A DNA stretch of 10,580 bases from Flavobacteriaceae bacterium. GTDB lineage: Bacteria > Bacteroidota > Bacteroidia > Flavobacteriales > Flavobacteriaceae. A model generated the notes under the pieces. The model made no database searches. It was not told the origin of the DNA and saw nothing but the letters and a program-made list of their open reading frames with translations. Below, piece after piece: positions 1-8,447 of the stretch (positions within the stretch are counted from its first letter, which is position 1; the number at the start of each line of letters is the position of its first letter). Made by a program: the position numbers and the translations under genes. The stretch is taken from contig JAQWYU010000211.1 in NCBI GenBank assembly GCA_029253805.1, positions 1 through 10,580 on the forward strand, read 5' to 3'.

Positions 1-795
1 TTCTAAGATTAAACTCGCCTTATAGGTTTCAGAAAGTCTAAAATAACCCACTGGGTAATGATCTGGATTTGATAAGTTACTTATATTACCCCGTATTGTC
101 GAAGGGGTGGTGTCAAAAGGCCTTCCACCTTCTTCTGTCTGTTCAATTAAGACAGTCATGAAGTTGAAATGTCTTTCGTCAATCCCCATTATTTCTATGT
201 TTATTTCATCTCCAGCGGTTAGCTCGTCATAGAAATAGGAAAACGTAAATACATTTCCCTGATAAAATTCGTCCTTAGTGGCTAGAAATAAATTCATCCC
301 TAAATCAAATAAATAATAATCATCTCGCTCTTGACTATCAGTAAAGGAGATTAGAACTTCTTTTTCATCCCCTCCAAATAAAGTATTATTCCCTTGTAAA
401 ATAGTGTCTATGGGTGCTGAATACATGAGTTGTTCATTTGTAGATTCATAGACTTCATCGTTATGTACAATTCGGATTTTATAGTCTGTATCAAAAGCTG
501 GAGTGTATTGCAGTTTATAAACTTGATTTGTGTTATCGTACTCAAATTCATGAATTATATTATTTGTAAGGTCTATAAGTTCCAATAAAGCTTCAGAAAC
601 TATTGGGTTTTCTTCCTGGTAAAACGGACCTGATAAGCTGAGTTTAATTTCTTGAGTTATGGATTCATTTGGAGACATCTTTAATGATGCTTCAACGACT
701 AATCGAGGGCTATCGGTTGGTAAATCAAGCTGGATGACTTCTTCACAGCCAATCATTAGCAATCCAATACAAAGTAAAATAATTTTCTTTTTCAT
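1..795 (-). CDS. DUF4249 family lipoprotein, C-terminus cut by window edge
   Basis: The frame opens with ATG at 795 and runs 265 codons to the window edge without a stop. Residues 1-17 (MKKKIILLCIGLLMIGC) are a lipoprotein signal peptide with lipobox MIGC, so Cys17 should be lipidated. Two acidic residues follow the cysteine, which in Bacteroidota can favour export to the cell surface; that is inference. The mature part begins EEVIQLDLP and continues with LVVEASL, a pattern I recognise from DUF4249 proteins. Near the visible end it has IRGNISNLSN followed by VGYFRLSE, a block usually close to the family's C-terminus, so probably few residues are missing. The start codon lies 3 bp after the stop of the upstream TonB-dependent receptor gene, so the two are surely cotranscribed and probably translationally coupled. 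This suggests an accessory partner of the receptor, analogous in position to SusD but unrelated in sequence. The family's molecular function is unknown to me. Confidence 0.87.
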   Translation of the reverse strand, partial: MKKKIILLCIGLLMIGCEEVIQLDLPTDSPRLVVEASLKMSPNESITQEIKLSLSGPFYQEENPIVSEALLELIDLTNNIIHEFEYDNTNQVYKLQYTPAFDTDYKIRIVHNDEVYESTNEQLMYSAPIDTILQGNNTLFGGDEKEVLISFTDSQERDDYYLFDLGMNLFLATKDEFYQGNVFTFSYFYDELTAGDEINIEIMGIDERHFNFMTVLIEQTEEGGRPFDTTPSTIRGNISNLSNPDHYPVGYFRLSETYKASLILE

Positions 796-798
796 TAA

Positions 799-3159
799 CT
801 AAAATTTAAAATTATATGAAACGGCTCCTATGGCTCCAAATAACGATAATTTGAGCGCTTCATTTTGTCCAGTATCTTGGTTTTCTCTAAAGTTCAAGGA
901 TTGAGTGTTTTTTCGATTGTAAAGGTTGTATATACTAAACACCCATTCACCTTTCCATTGCCTATCTTTACTTTTTTTAGGGGTATATGTTCCTGAAATA
1001 TCAAAACGATGATAGGCATCTAAGCGACTTGAGTTACGGGATTCAAATGTTGAGACAATCAAATTGTTGTATTCGTATTGTCCATTTGGATAGGTTGTAG
1101 GTTGTCCTGTTTGGTATATGAAATTAGCATTTAATTTCCATTTATCGTCAAGGTCGTAGCTAGAGGTGATTGAGATATCATGGGTTTTGTCATAGGGAGT
1201 ATTGTACCAGTTACCATTATTGATTCCAGGATCTAAAGCGCTTAGTCCTTTGGTTTGTTGTTCGGATTTGGAGAGTGTGTATGCAATCCATCCTTTAAAC
1301 CGTCCTCTATTTTTTCTAAATAATAATTCAAAACCGTATGCTCTAGATTGTCCATTAAGAAGTACTTGTTCAATTGCTTTATTGGCGATTAAGTTAGCGC
1401 CGTCGATGTAATCAATTCTGTTTTTAGTTTTTTTGTAAAAACTCTCAATTTCAAGATCGTATTTGTTATACCTTTTAAAATATCCGATAGCTATTTGATC
1501 TAAAATTTGAGGTTGAATGTATTTACCACTTGGAGTCCAAACATCTAACGGAGTAGGAGAGCTTGTGTTAGAAATCAGGTGTAAATATTGCGTCATTCTA
1601 TTATAACTAGTTTTTAGAGATGTATTGTCATCTAGTTTGTAAGAAATTGCTAGTCTAGGTTCTAAGTTTAAAAACGATTTTATAACTTTATTAGTGCTAA
1701 TGGTTTCGGACCCAATTGGATTAATTTCTTCGTAGAGTTGTAGATCCGTATTGTAACTTACTGCTTGATTATTTTCATATAGGTTTAGTTCTTTTTGCCC
1801 GAGACGCAAAAAAGAACTTAATCGAGATCCATAGCTAAAAGTAAGTCGTTCGGATAGTTGATGTTTAATATCTAAGTAAATTGCATTTTCAAACGCAAAT
1901 TTATTTGTAAGCCCTTCTGTATTTATCCCCGAATCTGGCCTATTTGGGCTAATAACTCCAGGATTGAACCGGTAATAGGTACTGTGTAAACCATATTCGA
2001 GTTTGTAGCGGTCGTTGACATACTGATTAAAGTCATATTTGATGTTCATGTTTTGAATGCCAGAGTTCCATTCAAACCCTACAAAATTTAAGTTTAATCC
2101 GTAATAATAATCAGAGTATATAAGTGATAAATTTGAAAATAGTTTATCGTTAAACAGATGGTTTAATCTAAAATTAACAACAGTATTTCCGTATGTGTTT
2201 TCAAAGCTGTTAGAAACATTAAATACATCCCTTCCAAAGTAAGCTGATAAATAGACGCTATTTTTTTTATTTAATTTGTAGCTTAATTTAGTATTTAAAT
2301 CATAAAAATAAGCAATGTTGTTTACGTCAAAAAGTGGAAGAAATAAGTGAGCATAAGTTGCGCGACCACCAAGTAGAAATGATCCAACTCCTTTTTTTAA
2401 GGGTCCTTCAAGCAGTAAGCGACTAGCCACCAGTCCGACTCCACCATTGGCTTTAAATTCATTTTTATTTCCTTCTTTTTGATAAATATCTAGAACAGAT
2501 GAAACGCGTCCTCCGTATTTGGCAGGAACTCCACCCTTGTATAATTTTAAACTTTTTATTGCATCTGGGTTGAATACTGAAAATAATCCAAACAAATGTG
2601 AGGAGTTAAAAATAGTAGCTTCGTCCAACAAAATTAAGTTTTGATCAGCTGCACCTCCTCGTACATTAAATCCTGCAGCACCTTCACCGCCACTAGAAAC
2701 TCCCGGCAAAAGAGTTATAGCCTTGATTACATCCGCTTCTCCAAATACAACTGGAATTTGTTTGATTGAAGAAGCTGTTAATGAATTGACACTCATTTGG
2801 GGGGTTCTAATATTTAAAGACTCAATATTAGTTTCTATTAAAACTTCTTCCAATGCTTCGGTAGCTTCATAAAGTGTAAAATCCTTGATAATATCTTTGT
2901 CTAATATTATAGTTTTTTTTATGGTTGAATAACCTATATTACTAATAGTTAATTCATAAACCCCCTTCGCCAATGTAATTGAGTAGAAGCCGTACTCATT
3001 CGATATTGTTCCGGTCTTTAATTTATCAATTATGATATTTGCTCCAATAAGAGTTTCGTTTCCTTGATTCTCAAAAACAGTTCCGCTTAGAGTGAATCGC
3101 TCCTGTGAGTTTCCATACAAGTTAATACATAATATTAAAAATATTATTTGGGATTTCAT
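799..3159 (-). CDS. TonB-dependent outer-membrane receptor with carboxypeptidase-D-like N-terminal domain
   Basis: This is a 786-residue outer-membrane receptor that would import a ligand using TonB/ExbBD energy. I start it at ATG 3159; the frame extends to a TTG at 3174, but only the ATG places the signal peptide (about residues 1-19, hydrophobic IIFLILCI) at the N-terminus. Residues about 22-98 form a carboxypeptidase-D regulatory-like beta-sandwich (LSGTVFE, LIGANI, ISNEYGFYSI, ISNIGYST). A plug domain covers about 120-225, with VIKAITLLPGV, GFNVRGG, LILLDEATIFN and the GGVPAKYGGRVSSVLDI block. The rest is a beta barrel rich in alternating aromatic strands, ending in a terminal phenylalanine (SYNFKF). 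Length and domain order are normal for Bacteroidota receptors of this class. No SusD gene follows; the next gene, 3 bp away, encodes a DUF4249 lipoprotein. The substrate cannot be told from sequence. An intrinsic terminator separates it from the upstream icd gene. Confidence 0.93.
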   Translation of the reverse strand: MKSQIIFLILCINLYGNSQERFTLSGTVFENQGNETLIGANIIIDKLKTGTISNEYGFYSITLAKGVYELTISNIGYSTIKKTIILDKDIIKDFTLYEATEALEEVLIETNIESLNIRTPQMSVNSLTASSIKQIPVVFGEADVIKAITLLPGVSSGGEGAAGFNVRGGAADQNLILLDEATIFNSSHLFGLFSVFNPDAIKSLKLYKGGVPAKYGGRVSSVLDIYQKEGNKNEFKANGGVGLVASRLLLEGPLKKGVGSFLLGGRATYAHLFLPLFDVNNIAYFYDLNTKLSYKLNKKNSVYLSAYFGRDVFNVSNSFENTYGNTVVNFRLNHLFNDKLFSNLSLIYSDYYYGLNLNFVGFEWNSGIQNMNIKYDFNQYVNDRYKLEYGLHSTYYRFNPGVISPNRPDSGINTEGLTNKFAFENAIYLDIKHQLSERLTFSYGSRLSSFLRLGQKELNLYENNQAVSYNTDLQLYEEINPIGSETISTNKVIKSFLNLEPRLAISYKLDDNTSLKTSYNRMTQYLHLISNTSSPTPLDVWTPSGKYIQPQILDQIAIGYFKRYNKYDLEIESFYKKTKNRIDYIDGANLIANKAIEQVLLNGQSRAYGFELLFRKNRGRFKGWIAYTLSKSEQQTKGLSALDPGINNGNWYNTPYDKTHDISITSSYDLDDKWKLNANFIYQTGQPTTYPNGQYEYNNLIVSTFESRNSSRLDAYHRFDISGTYTPKKSKDRQWKGEWVFSIYNLYNRKNTQSLNFRENQDTGQNEALKLSLFGAIGAVSYNFKF

Positions 3160-3175
3160 ATGATCTAATTTCAAT

Positions 3176-3183
3176 CAAAAATA
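3176..3183 (-). promoter_or_regulatory. Possible -7 element for the TonB-dependent receptor operon
   Basis: On the minus strand this reads TATTTTTG, a full match to the Bacteroidota -7 consensus TAnnTTTG, 16 bases before the receptor ATG. No well-spaced -33 TTG is present: the nearest one lies inside the terminator hairpin with only 15 bases between. The site overlaps the U-rich tail of the icd terminator, so the match could be a by-product of T-richness. Confidence 0.3.
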
Positions 3184-3188
3184 AATAA

Positions 3189-3212
3189 AAAAGCACCTCA
3201 AAAGGTGCTTTT
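3189..3212 (-). terminator. Rho-independent terminator of icd
   Basis: A perfect 10-bp stem (AAAAGCACCT pairing with AGGTGCTTTT) with a 4-base loop lies 22 bp beyond the icd stop codon. In the minus-strand transcript the stem is followed by a U-rich tract interrupted by single A residues (TTTTTTATTTATTTTT, counting the last Ts of the stem). It should end icd transcription and isolate it from the receptor operon that begins just downstream. Confidence 0.9.
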
Positions 3213-3233
3213 AACAAAAGATTAGTTATAGAT

Positions 3234-5453
<2,220 letters not shown>

Positions 5454-5575
5454 CTATGTAAAGTTAATTTTTTCTTTTGTTTAATTTGCTTGTAGCTAAA
5501 TTAATTAGGGACGTAAATATATGAAATTGGAATGATTTTATGAGTCAATTTAGTTCTTTAAATAATCAATAATAT

Positions 5576-5606
5576 CAAAATTTGGTTCATTAAAATGATT
5601 TGCAAA
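5576..5606 (-). promoter_or_regulatory. Candidate icd promoter
   Basis: On the minus strand TTTG (5606-5603) is followed after 19 bp by AAATTTTG (5583-5576). The spacing and the -33 box fit the Bacteroidota pattern TTTG-N19-TAnnTTTG, with one mismatch in the -7 box. It lies just downstream of the rplS terminator and would give a leader of about 120 bases for icd. The remaining 5448-5575 stretch is AT-rich and shows no gene; a second weak -7-like word (TATATTTA) sits near 5516-5523. Confidence 0.35.
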
Positions 5607-5614
5607 CTGAGCTC

Positions 5615-5646
5615 AAAAAAAACCCTAAGTGATTAGGGTTTTTTTT
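5615..5646 (-). terminator. Rho-independent terminator of rplS (symmetrical)
   Basis: A perfect 14-bp stem, eight A then CCCTAA pairing with TTAGGG then eight T, closed by a GTGA tetraloop (5629-5632). It starts 20 bp beyond the rplS stop. Because the A and T tracts are part of the stem, it would work in either direction, but there is no plus-strand gene here to end. Confidence 0.93.
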
Positions 5647-5666
5647 GTTTTTGTTTTAAAATCTTA

Positions 5667-6017
5667 CTAACGTCTTCTTTCTTTGATTCTGGCTTTTTTA
5701 CCAGTAAGCTCTCTGAAGTAAAAGATACGAGCTCTTCTAACTTTTCCACGTTTGTTGACTTCAATTTTCTGTAAGGCTGGTAAATTTACTGGGAAAATTC
5801 GCTCAACACCAATTGTACCAGACATTTTTCTGATAGTAAATGTTTCAGAAGTTCCTGAGCCTCTTCTTTGCAGAACAACGCCTCTGTAAAACTGTGTTCG
5901 TACTTTTTCACCTTCTCTAATTTCGTAATAAACAGTGATGGTATCACCAGCTGCAAATTCTGGAAAGTCTTTTTTTGTTACAAATTCTTCTTGAACAAAT
6001 TTAATTAAGGATTCCAT
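5667..6017 (-). CDS. rplS: 50S ribosomal protein L19 (bL19)
   Basis: A 116-residue protein of normal bL19 length that sits near the 30S-50S interface in the large subunit. Recognisable blocks are the FAAGDTITVYYEIREGEKVRTQ strand region, the FYRGVVLQRRGSG loop, ETFTIRKMSGTIGVERIFPV, and the basic tail GKVRRARIFYFRELTGKKARIKERRR. It follows trmD by 136 bp, the same order as in many bacteria where trmD and rplS are neighbours, but here a promoter and possible structured leader lie between them, so it can be transcribed alone. A strong terminator follows immediately. Confidence 0.98.
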   Translation of the reverse strand: MESLIKFVQEEFVTKKDFPEFAAGDTITVYYEIREGEKVRTQFYRGVVLQRRGSGTSETFTIRKMSGTIGVERIFPVNLPALQKIEVNKRGKVRRARIFYFRELTGKKARIKERRR

Positions 6018-6020
6018 TTT

Positions 6021-6085
6021 TGTTGTATATAAGTTTTATCGAAACAACATCCACGATTATCGCCAGAGGTTAATCCGAATTTGGC
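6021..6085 (-). promoter_or_regulatory. Possible structured 5' leader of rplS
   Basis: Between the predicted rplS promoter and its ATG the transcript can form two hairpins. The one next to the start codon has a 6-bp outer stem (TGTTGT 6021-6026 with ACAACA 6044-6049) and a 4-bp inner stem (ATAA 6029-6032 with TTAT 6036-6039). The upstream one pairs GATTA 6055-6059 with TAATC 6071-6075, with an inner CC/GG. An alternative fold pairs GCCA 6062-6065 with TGGC 6082-6085 and excludes the GATTA stem. Ribosomal protein genes often have autoregulatory leaders, so this is a candidate; the stems are short and AT-rich, so chance is possible. Confidence 0.3.
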
Positions 6086-6087
6086 TG

Positions 6088-6095
6088 CAAATATA
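6088..6095 (-). promoter_or_regulatory. Candidate -7 element of the rplS promoter
   Basis: The minus strand reads TATATTTG, matching TAnnTTTG. A TTT, one base off the -33 TTG, lies 19 bp upstream in GTTTC. Transcription would start near 6081, giving a leader of about 64 bases before the rplS ATG. It would let rplS be made independently of trmD. Confidence 0.5.
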
Positions 6096-6153
6096 AGTAA
6101 AAAGTGAAAAGAAGAAACTTTATTACACTAAAATTTTTGTTTACACTTAAATA

Positions 6154-6831
6154 TTAGTCTTTTAGTAAGTCAGGTCTCCTAATCTTTGTATTTGCGTGAG
6201 CTTGCTCTTCACGCCATTTTTCAATCTTTGGAAAGTGTCCGCTCAATAAAATGTCAGGAACCTTCCATCCATCGTATTCTCTTGGTCGTGTGTATATCGG
6301 TGGTGCTAATAACCCGTCCTGAAATGAGTCTGTTAATGCAGATGTTTCGTCTCCTAAAACTCCTGGAATGAGACGAATGACTGCATCACAGAGAACTGCT
6401 GCACCCAATTCTCCACCAGAAAGCACATAATCACCAATAGAAATTTCTTTGGTGATAAAATGATCTCGCACGCGCTGATCTACCCCTTTGTAGTGTCCGC
6501 AGAGTATAATCATATTACCCTTCATTGACAGTTGGTTAGCAAGTCCTTGATTGAGCGTTTGTCCGTCTGGAGTCATGTAAATAACTTCGTCATATTCGCG
6601 CTCTTTTTTTAATTTAGAAATACACTTATCTATTGGTTCAATCATCATCACCATTCCTGCGCCACCACCAAATTGGGTGTCGTCAACAGTTTTATAATTA
6701 TCAGTTGTATAATCTCTTAAATTATGAAAGTGAACGCCTACTAGGCCAGCTTCTATAGCACGCTTTAATATGGAGGCCTCAAAAGGGCTTTTAATTAGTT
6801 CTGGGAGTACAGTAATAATATCAATGCGCAT
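6154..6831 (-). CDS. trmD: tRNA (guanine37-N1)-methyltransferase
   Basis: TrmD methylates N1 of G37 in tRNAs reading CNN codons, using S-adenosylmethionine, and prevents +1 frameshifting. I start it at ATG 6831, giving 225 residues that begin [12 protein letters not shown] as in relatives; an ATG three codons upstream (6840) is possible but leaves almost no leader behind the predicted -7 element. The SPOUT-class knot region is complete: [43 protein letters not shown] and [16 protein letters not shown]. The catalytic Asp168 (in DSF) and Arg153 (in IRLIPG), equivalent to E. coli Asp169 and Arg154, are present. It begins 39 bp after gap with no terminator between, so readthrough from gap is likely in addition to its own promoter. 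Confidence 0.97.
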   Translation of the reverse strand: MRIDIITVLPELIKSPFEASILKRAIEAGLVGVHFHNLRDYTTDNYKTVDDTQFGGGAGMVMMIEPIDKCISKLKKEREYDEVIYMTPDGQTLNQGLANQLSMKGNMIILCGHYKGVDQRVRDHFITKEISIGDYVLSGGELGAAVLCDAVIRLIPGVLGDETSALTDSFQDGLLAPPIYTRPREYDGWKVPDILLSGHFPKIEKWREEQAHANTKIRRPDLLKD

Positions 6832-6848
6832 AGAAAACATTTAAGTAA

Positions 6849-6856
6849 CAAATATA
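6849..6856 (-). promoter_or_regulatory. Candidate -7 element of a trmD promoter
   Basis: The minus strand reads TATATTTG, a full match to TAnnTTTG, in the 39-bp gap between the gap stop and the trmD start. No good -33 TTG is found at the usual spacing. A start about seven bases downstream would give a leader of roughly ten bases before ATG 6831, and would fall at or beside ATG 6840, which favours the shorter TrmD. Confidence 0.4.
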
Positions 6857-6870
6857 ATAAATTGTACTAT

Positions 6871-8319
6871 CTAATAATAGGTGAACCGCCTTACTTTGGC
6901 AATGTATTTTGATAAGCGAATGACTTGATGACTATATCCAAATTCATTATCATACCATATATACATTATTACATTTTTCCCATCTGGTCTTACTATAGTT
7001 GCCTTACTATCATAAATAGCTGGAGCAGTACATCCAACGATGTCACTTGAAACAAGTTCGTCATTTAACTCATATTTTATTTGCTCAACTAAGTTGCCAG
7101 TAAGTGCGGCAGTTTTGATTAGATTGTTTATTTTTTTTAGCGTTGTATTTTTTTTGATTTTTAAGTTTAGAATAGCTAAACTTCCATTGGGGACAGGAAC
7201 TCTAATTGCGTTGGATGTTAGTTTATTTTTAAGTGCGGGAAGTGCTTTACTTACAGCTTTTCCTGCTCCAGTTTCTGTAATAACCATATTGAGAGCCGCT
7301 GCGCGTCCTCTTCTGTACTTTGAGTGCATATTGTCCACTAAGTTTTGATCATTGGTATATGCATGTATTGTTTCAAGGTGACCATGCTCAACTCCAAAAG
7401 TATCTTCTATAACTTTTAAAATTGGTGTGATTGCATTAGTAGTGCATGAGGCTGCAGAGAAAATATCTATTTTGTCGGGCGAATATTCCAAATGATTGAC
7501 TCCATATACGATGTTTGCAATCTCTTTACATGGCGCAGTTAGCAAGACTTTTTCAGCACCTTTTGAAACCAGGTGTCTTTTTAATTTTTCTTTTTCTCTA
7601 AACACTCCAGTATTGTCTATGACTAGAGCTTTATTTATCCCGTATGCTGTATAATCTATATTTTCAGGCTTGGAAGCAGTGATAACATAAACAGTCATAC
7701 CGTTTATGATTAATGCTTGAAGATTTTTGTCTACACTTACTGTACTTGGGAAATCGCCATGAACTGAATCACTTCGTAATAGAGCAGCTCGTTTTTCTAA
7801 GGTTTCTGAACTAATTTTATCACGGGTAACAATGGCTCTTAGCCTTAGTTGGCTGCCGCTTCCCGATTTACCCATCAGTTCACGTGCAACCAATCGTCCA
7901 ATGCGTCCAAATCCGTATAACACGACATCCTTTGGCTTTATTGTAGACTGTAGATTTGCTTTTTTTAATTTTTTTGATAAAAAAGCAAATGAACTGCTAT
8001 TAGAAAGGTCTTCCTTGTGATATTCGTAAGTTAGCTTACCAATATCCAGCTTTGAAGCTGGTAAGTTTAATTGTTTGATAGCTAGTGCCATTTCAACAGA
8101 GTCAAAAATGGAGATGGGTTTGTTTACAAATTCACCAGCGTGAGCATGGAGTTTCAAAATTTCACTCACATTTTGGTCCATTAATTGGTTACGAAACATG
8201 ACTAATTCAATTGAGTAATCGTACCACAGGTCACTAACAATTTTTATAAATTCAACAGCTGATTTTCTACGGTCAGATTGAAAAGTGATTTCAGAATCAT
8301 AGGTAGGTTTTGATGGCAT
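6871..8319 (-). CDS. gap: Glyceraldehyde-3-phosphate dehydrogenase, long form with extra N-terminal domain
   Basis: It interconverts glyceraldehyde-3-phosphate and 1,3-bisphosphoglycerate in glycolysis or gluconeogenesis. Starting at ATG 8319 it has 482 residues, the length I know for this Flavobacteriia form; the frame runs on to a TTG at 8364, but that lies upstream of the likely -7 element. Residues about 1-128 form an extra N-terminal region (VEFIKIVSDLWYD, SIELVMFRNQL) not found in standard 330-residue GAPDH. The Rossmann fold starts at VVLYGFGRIGR (132-142). The catalytic Cys292 lies in SAASCTTN, His319 in HAYTNDQ, and TETGAGK and RVPVPNGS follow. After the second beta strand the sequence is AIVTRDK, without the usual acidic residue that favours NAD, so NADP use is possible (inference). 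Many organisms of this group also carry a standard GapA elsewhere; whether this enzyme is glycolytic or gluconeogenic cannot be told. Confidence 0.95.
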   Translation of the reverse strand: MPSKPTYDSEITFQSDRRKSAVEFIKIVSDLWYDYSIELVMFRNQLMDQNVSEILKLHAHAGEFVNKPISIFDSVEMALAIKQLNLPASKLDIGKLTYEYHKEDLSNSSSFAFLSKKLKKANLQSTIKPKDVVLYGFGRIGRLVARELMGKSGSGSQLRLRAIVTRDKISSETLEKRAALLRSDSVHGDFPSTVSVDKNLQALIINGMTVYVITASKPENIDYTAYGINKALVIDNTGVFREKEKLKRHLVSKGAEKVLLTAPCKEIANIVYGVNHLEYSPDKIDIFSAASCTTNAITPILKVIEDTFGVEHGHLETIHAYTNDQNLVDNMHSKYRRGRAAALNMVITETGAGKAVSKALPALKNKLTSNAIRVPVPNGSLAILNLKIKKNTTLKKINNLIKTAALTGNLVEQIKYELNDELVSSDIVGCTAPAIYDSKATIVRPDGKNVIMYIWYDNEFGYSHQVIRLSKYIAKVRRFTYY

Positions 8320-8345
8320 AAAGTTTGAGTTTTGTATTAACTTTA

Positions 8346-8353
8346 CAAAAGTA
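8346..8353 (-). promoter_or_regulatory. Candidate -7 element of the gap promoter
   Basis: The minus strand reads TACTTTTG, matching TAnnTTTG, 26 bases before the ATG at 8319. No TTG lies at the expected -33 distance. If used, transcription would begin near 8340, inside the TTG-extended frame, which supports the ATG start. Confidence 0.4.
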
Positions 8354-8395
8354 AGTTTTCTCAAACGATTTCGTAGATTTTTAATTAAGTAATAA

Positions 8396-8407
8396 TAATG
8401 ATCATTA
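8396..8407 (-). promoter_or_regulatory. 12-bp perfect palindrome upstream of gap
   Basis: TAATGATCATTA is its own reverse complement. It lies 42 bp upstream of the predicted gap -7 element, a distance where activators or repressors often bind. The composition is AT-rich, so chance is a real alternative; no regulator is identified. Confidence 0.25.
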
Positions 8408-8439
8408 ATTTCTAATATTTTGATATAAAATATTGAAAT
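8408..8439 (-). terminator. Weak AU-rich hairpin after htrA
   Basis: AATATTTT (8414-8421) pairs with AAAATATT (8427-8434) around a 5-base loop, and after a single bulged base ATTTC (8408-8412) pairs with GAAAT (8435-8439), giving a 13-bp stem 8 bp beyond the htrA stop. It has almost no GC pairs and no following U tract, so it may act only as a weak terminator or as a 3' stabiliser. Confidence 0.4.
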
Positions 8440-8447
8440 ACAATGTT

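Noticed and set aside
1202..1411. Plus-strand open frame of 69 codons
   Set aside because: It lies antisense inside the receptor barrel, has no recognisable motif or ribosome site, and the minus-strand gene is certain.
3160..3174. Extension of the receptor frame to a TTG start
   Set aside because: It would put five polar residues ahead of the signal peptide; the ATG at 3159 is the natural start.
6123..6147. Two direct copies of TTACACT, 11 bp apart, between rplS and trmD
   Set aside because: Seven bases in AT-rich DNA is too short to separate from chance, and no regulator or promoter alignment supports it.
6186..6371. Plus-strand open frame of 61 codons
   Set aside because: Antisense to the conserved trmD knot region; an artefact of the real gene's codons.
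7040..7348. Plus-strand open frame of 102 codons with hydrophobic stretches
   Set aside because: Antisense to the gap catalytic domain; hydrophobicity is the complement of Lys/Asn/Glu codons, not a membrane protein.
7832..8020. Plus-strand open frame of 62 codons
   Set aside because: Antisense to the gap Rossmann region; no independent support.
8320..8364. Extension of the gap frame to a TTG start
   Set aside because: It includes the likely -7 element, and the ATG at 8319 gives the family's usual length of about 482 residues.
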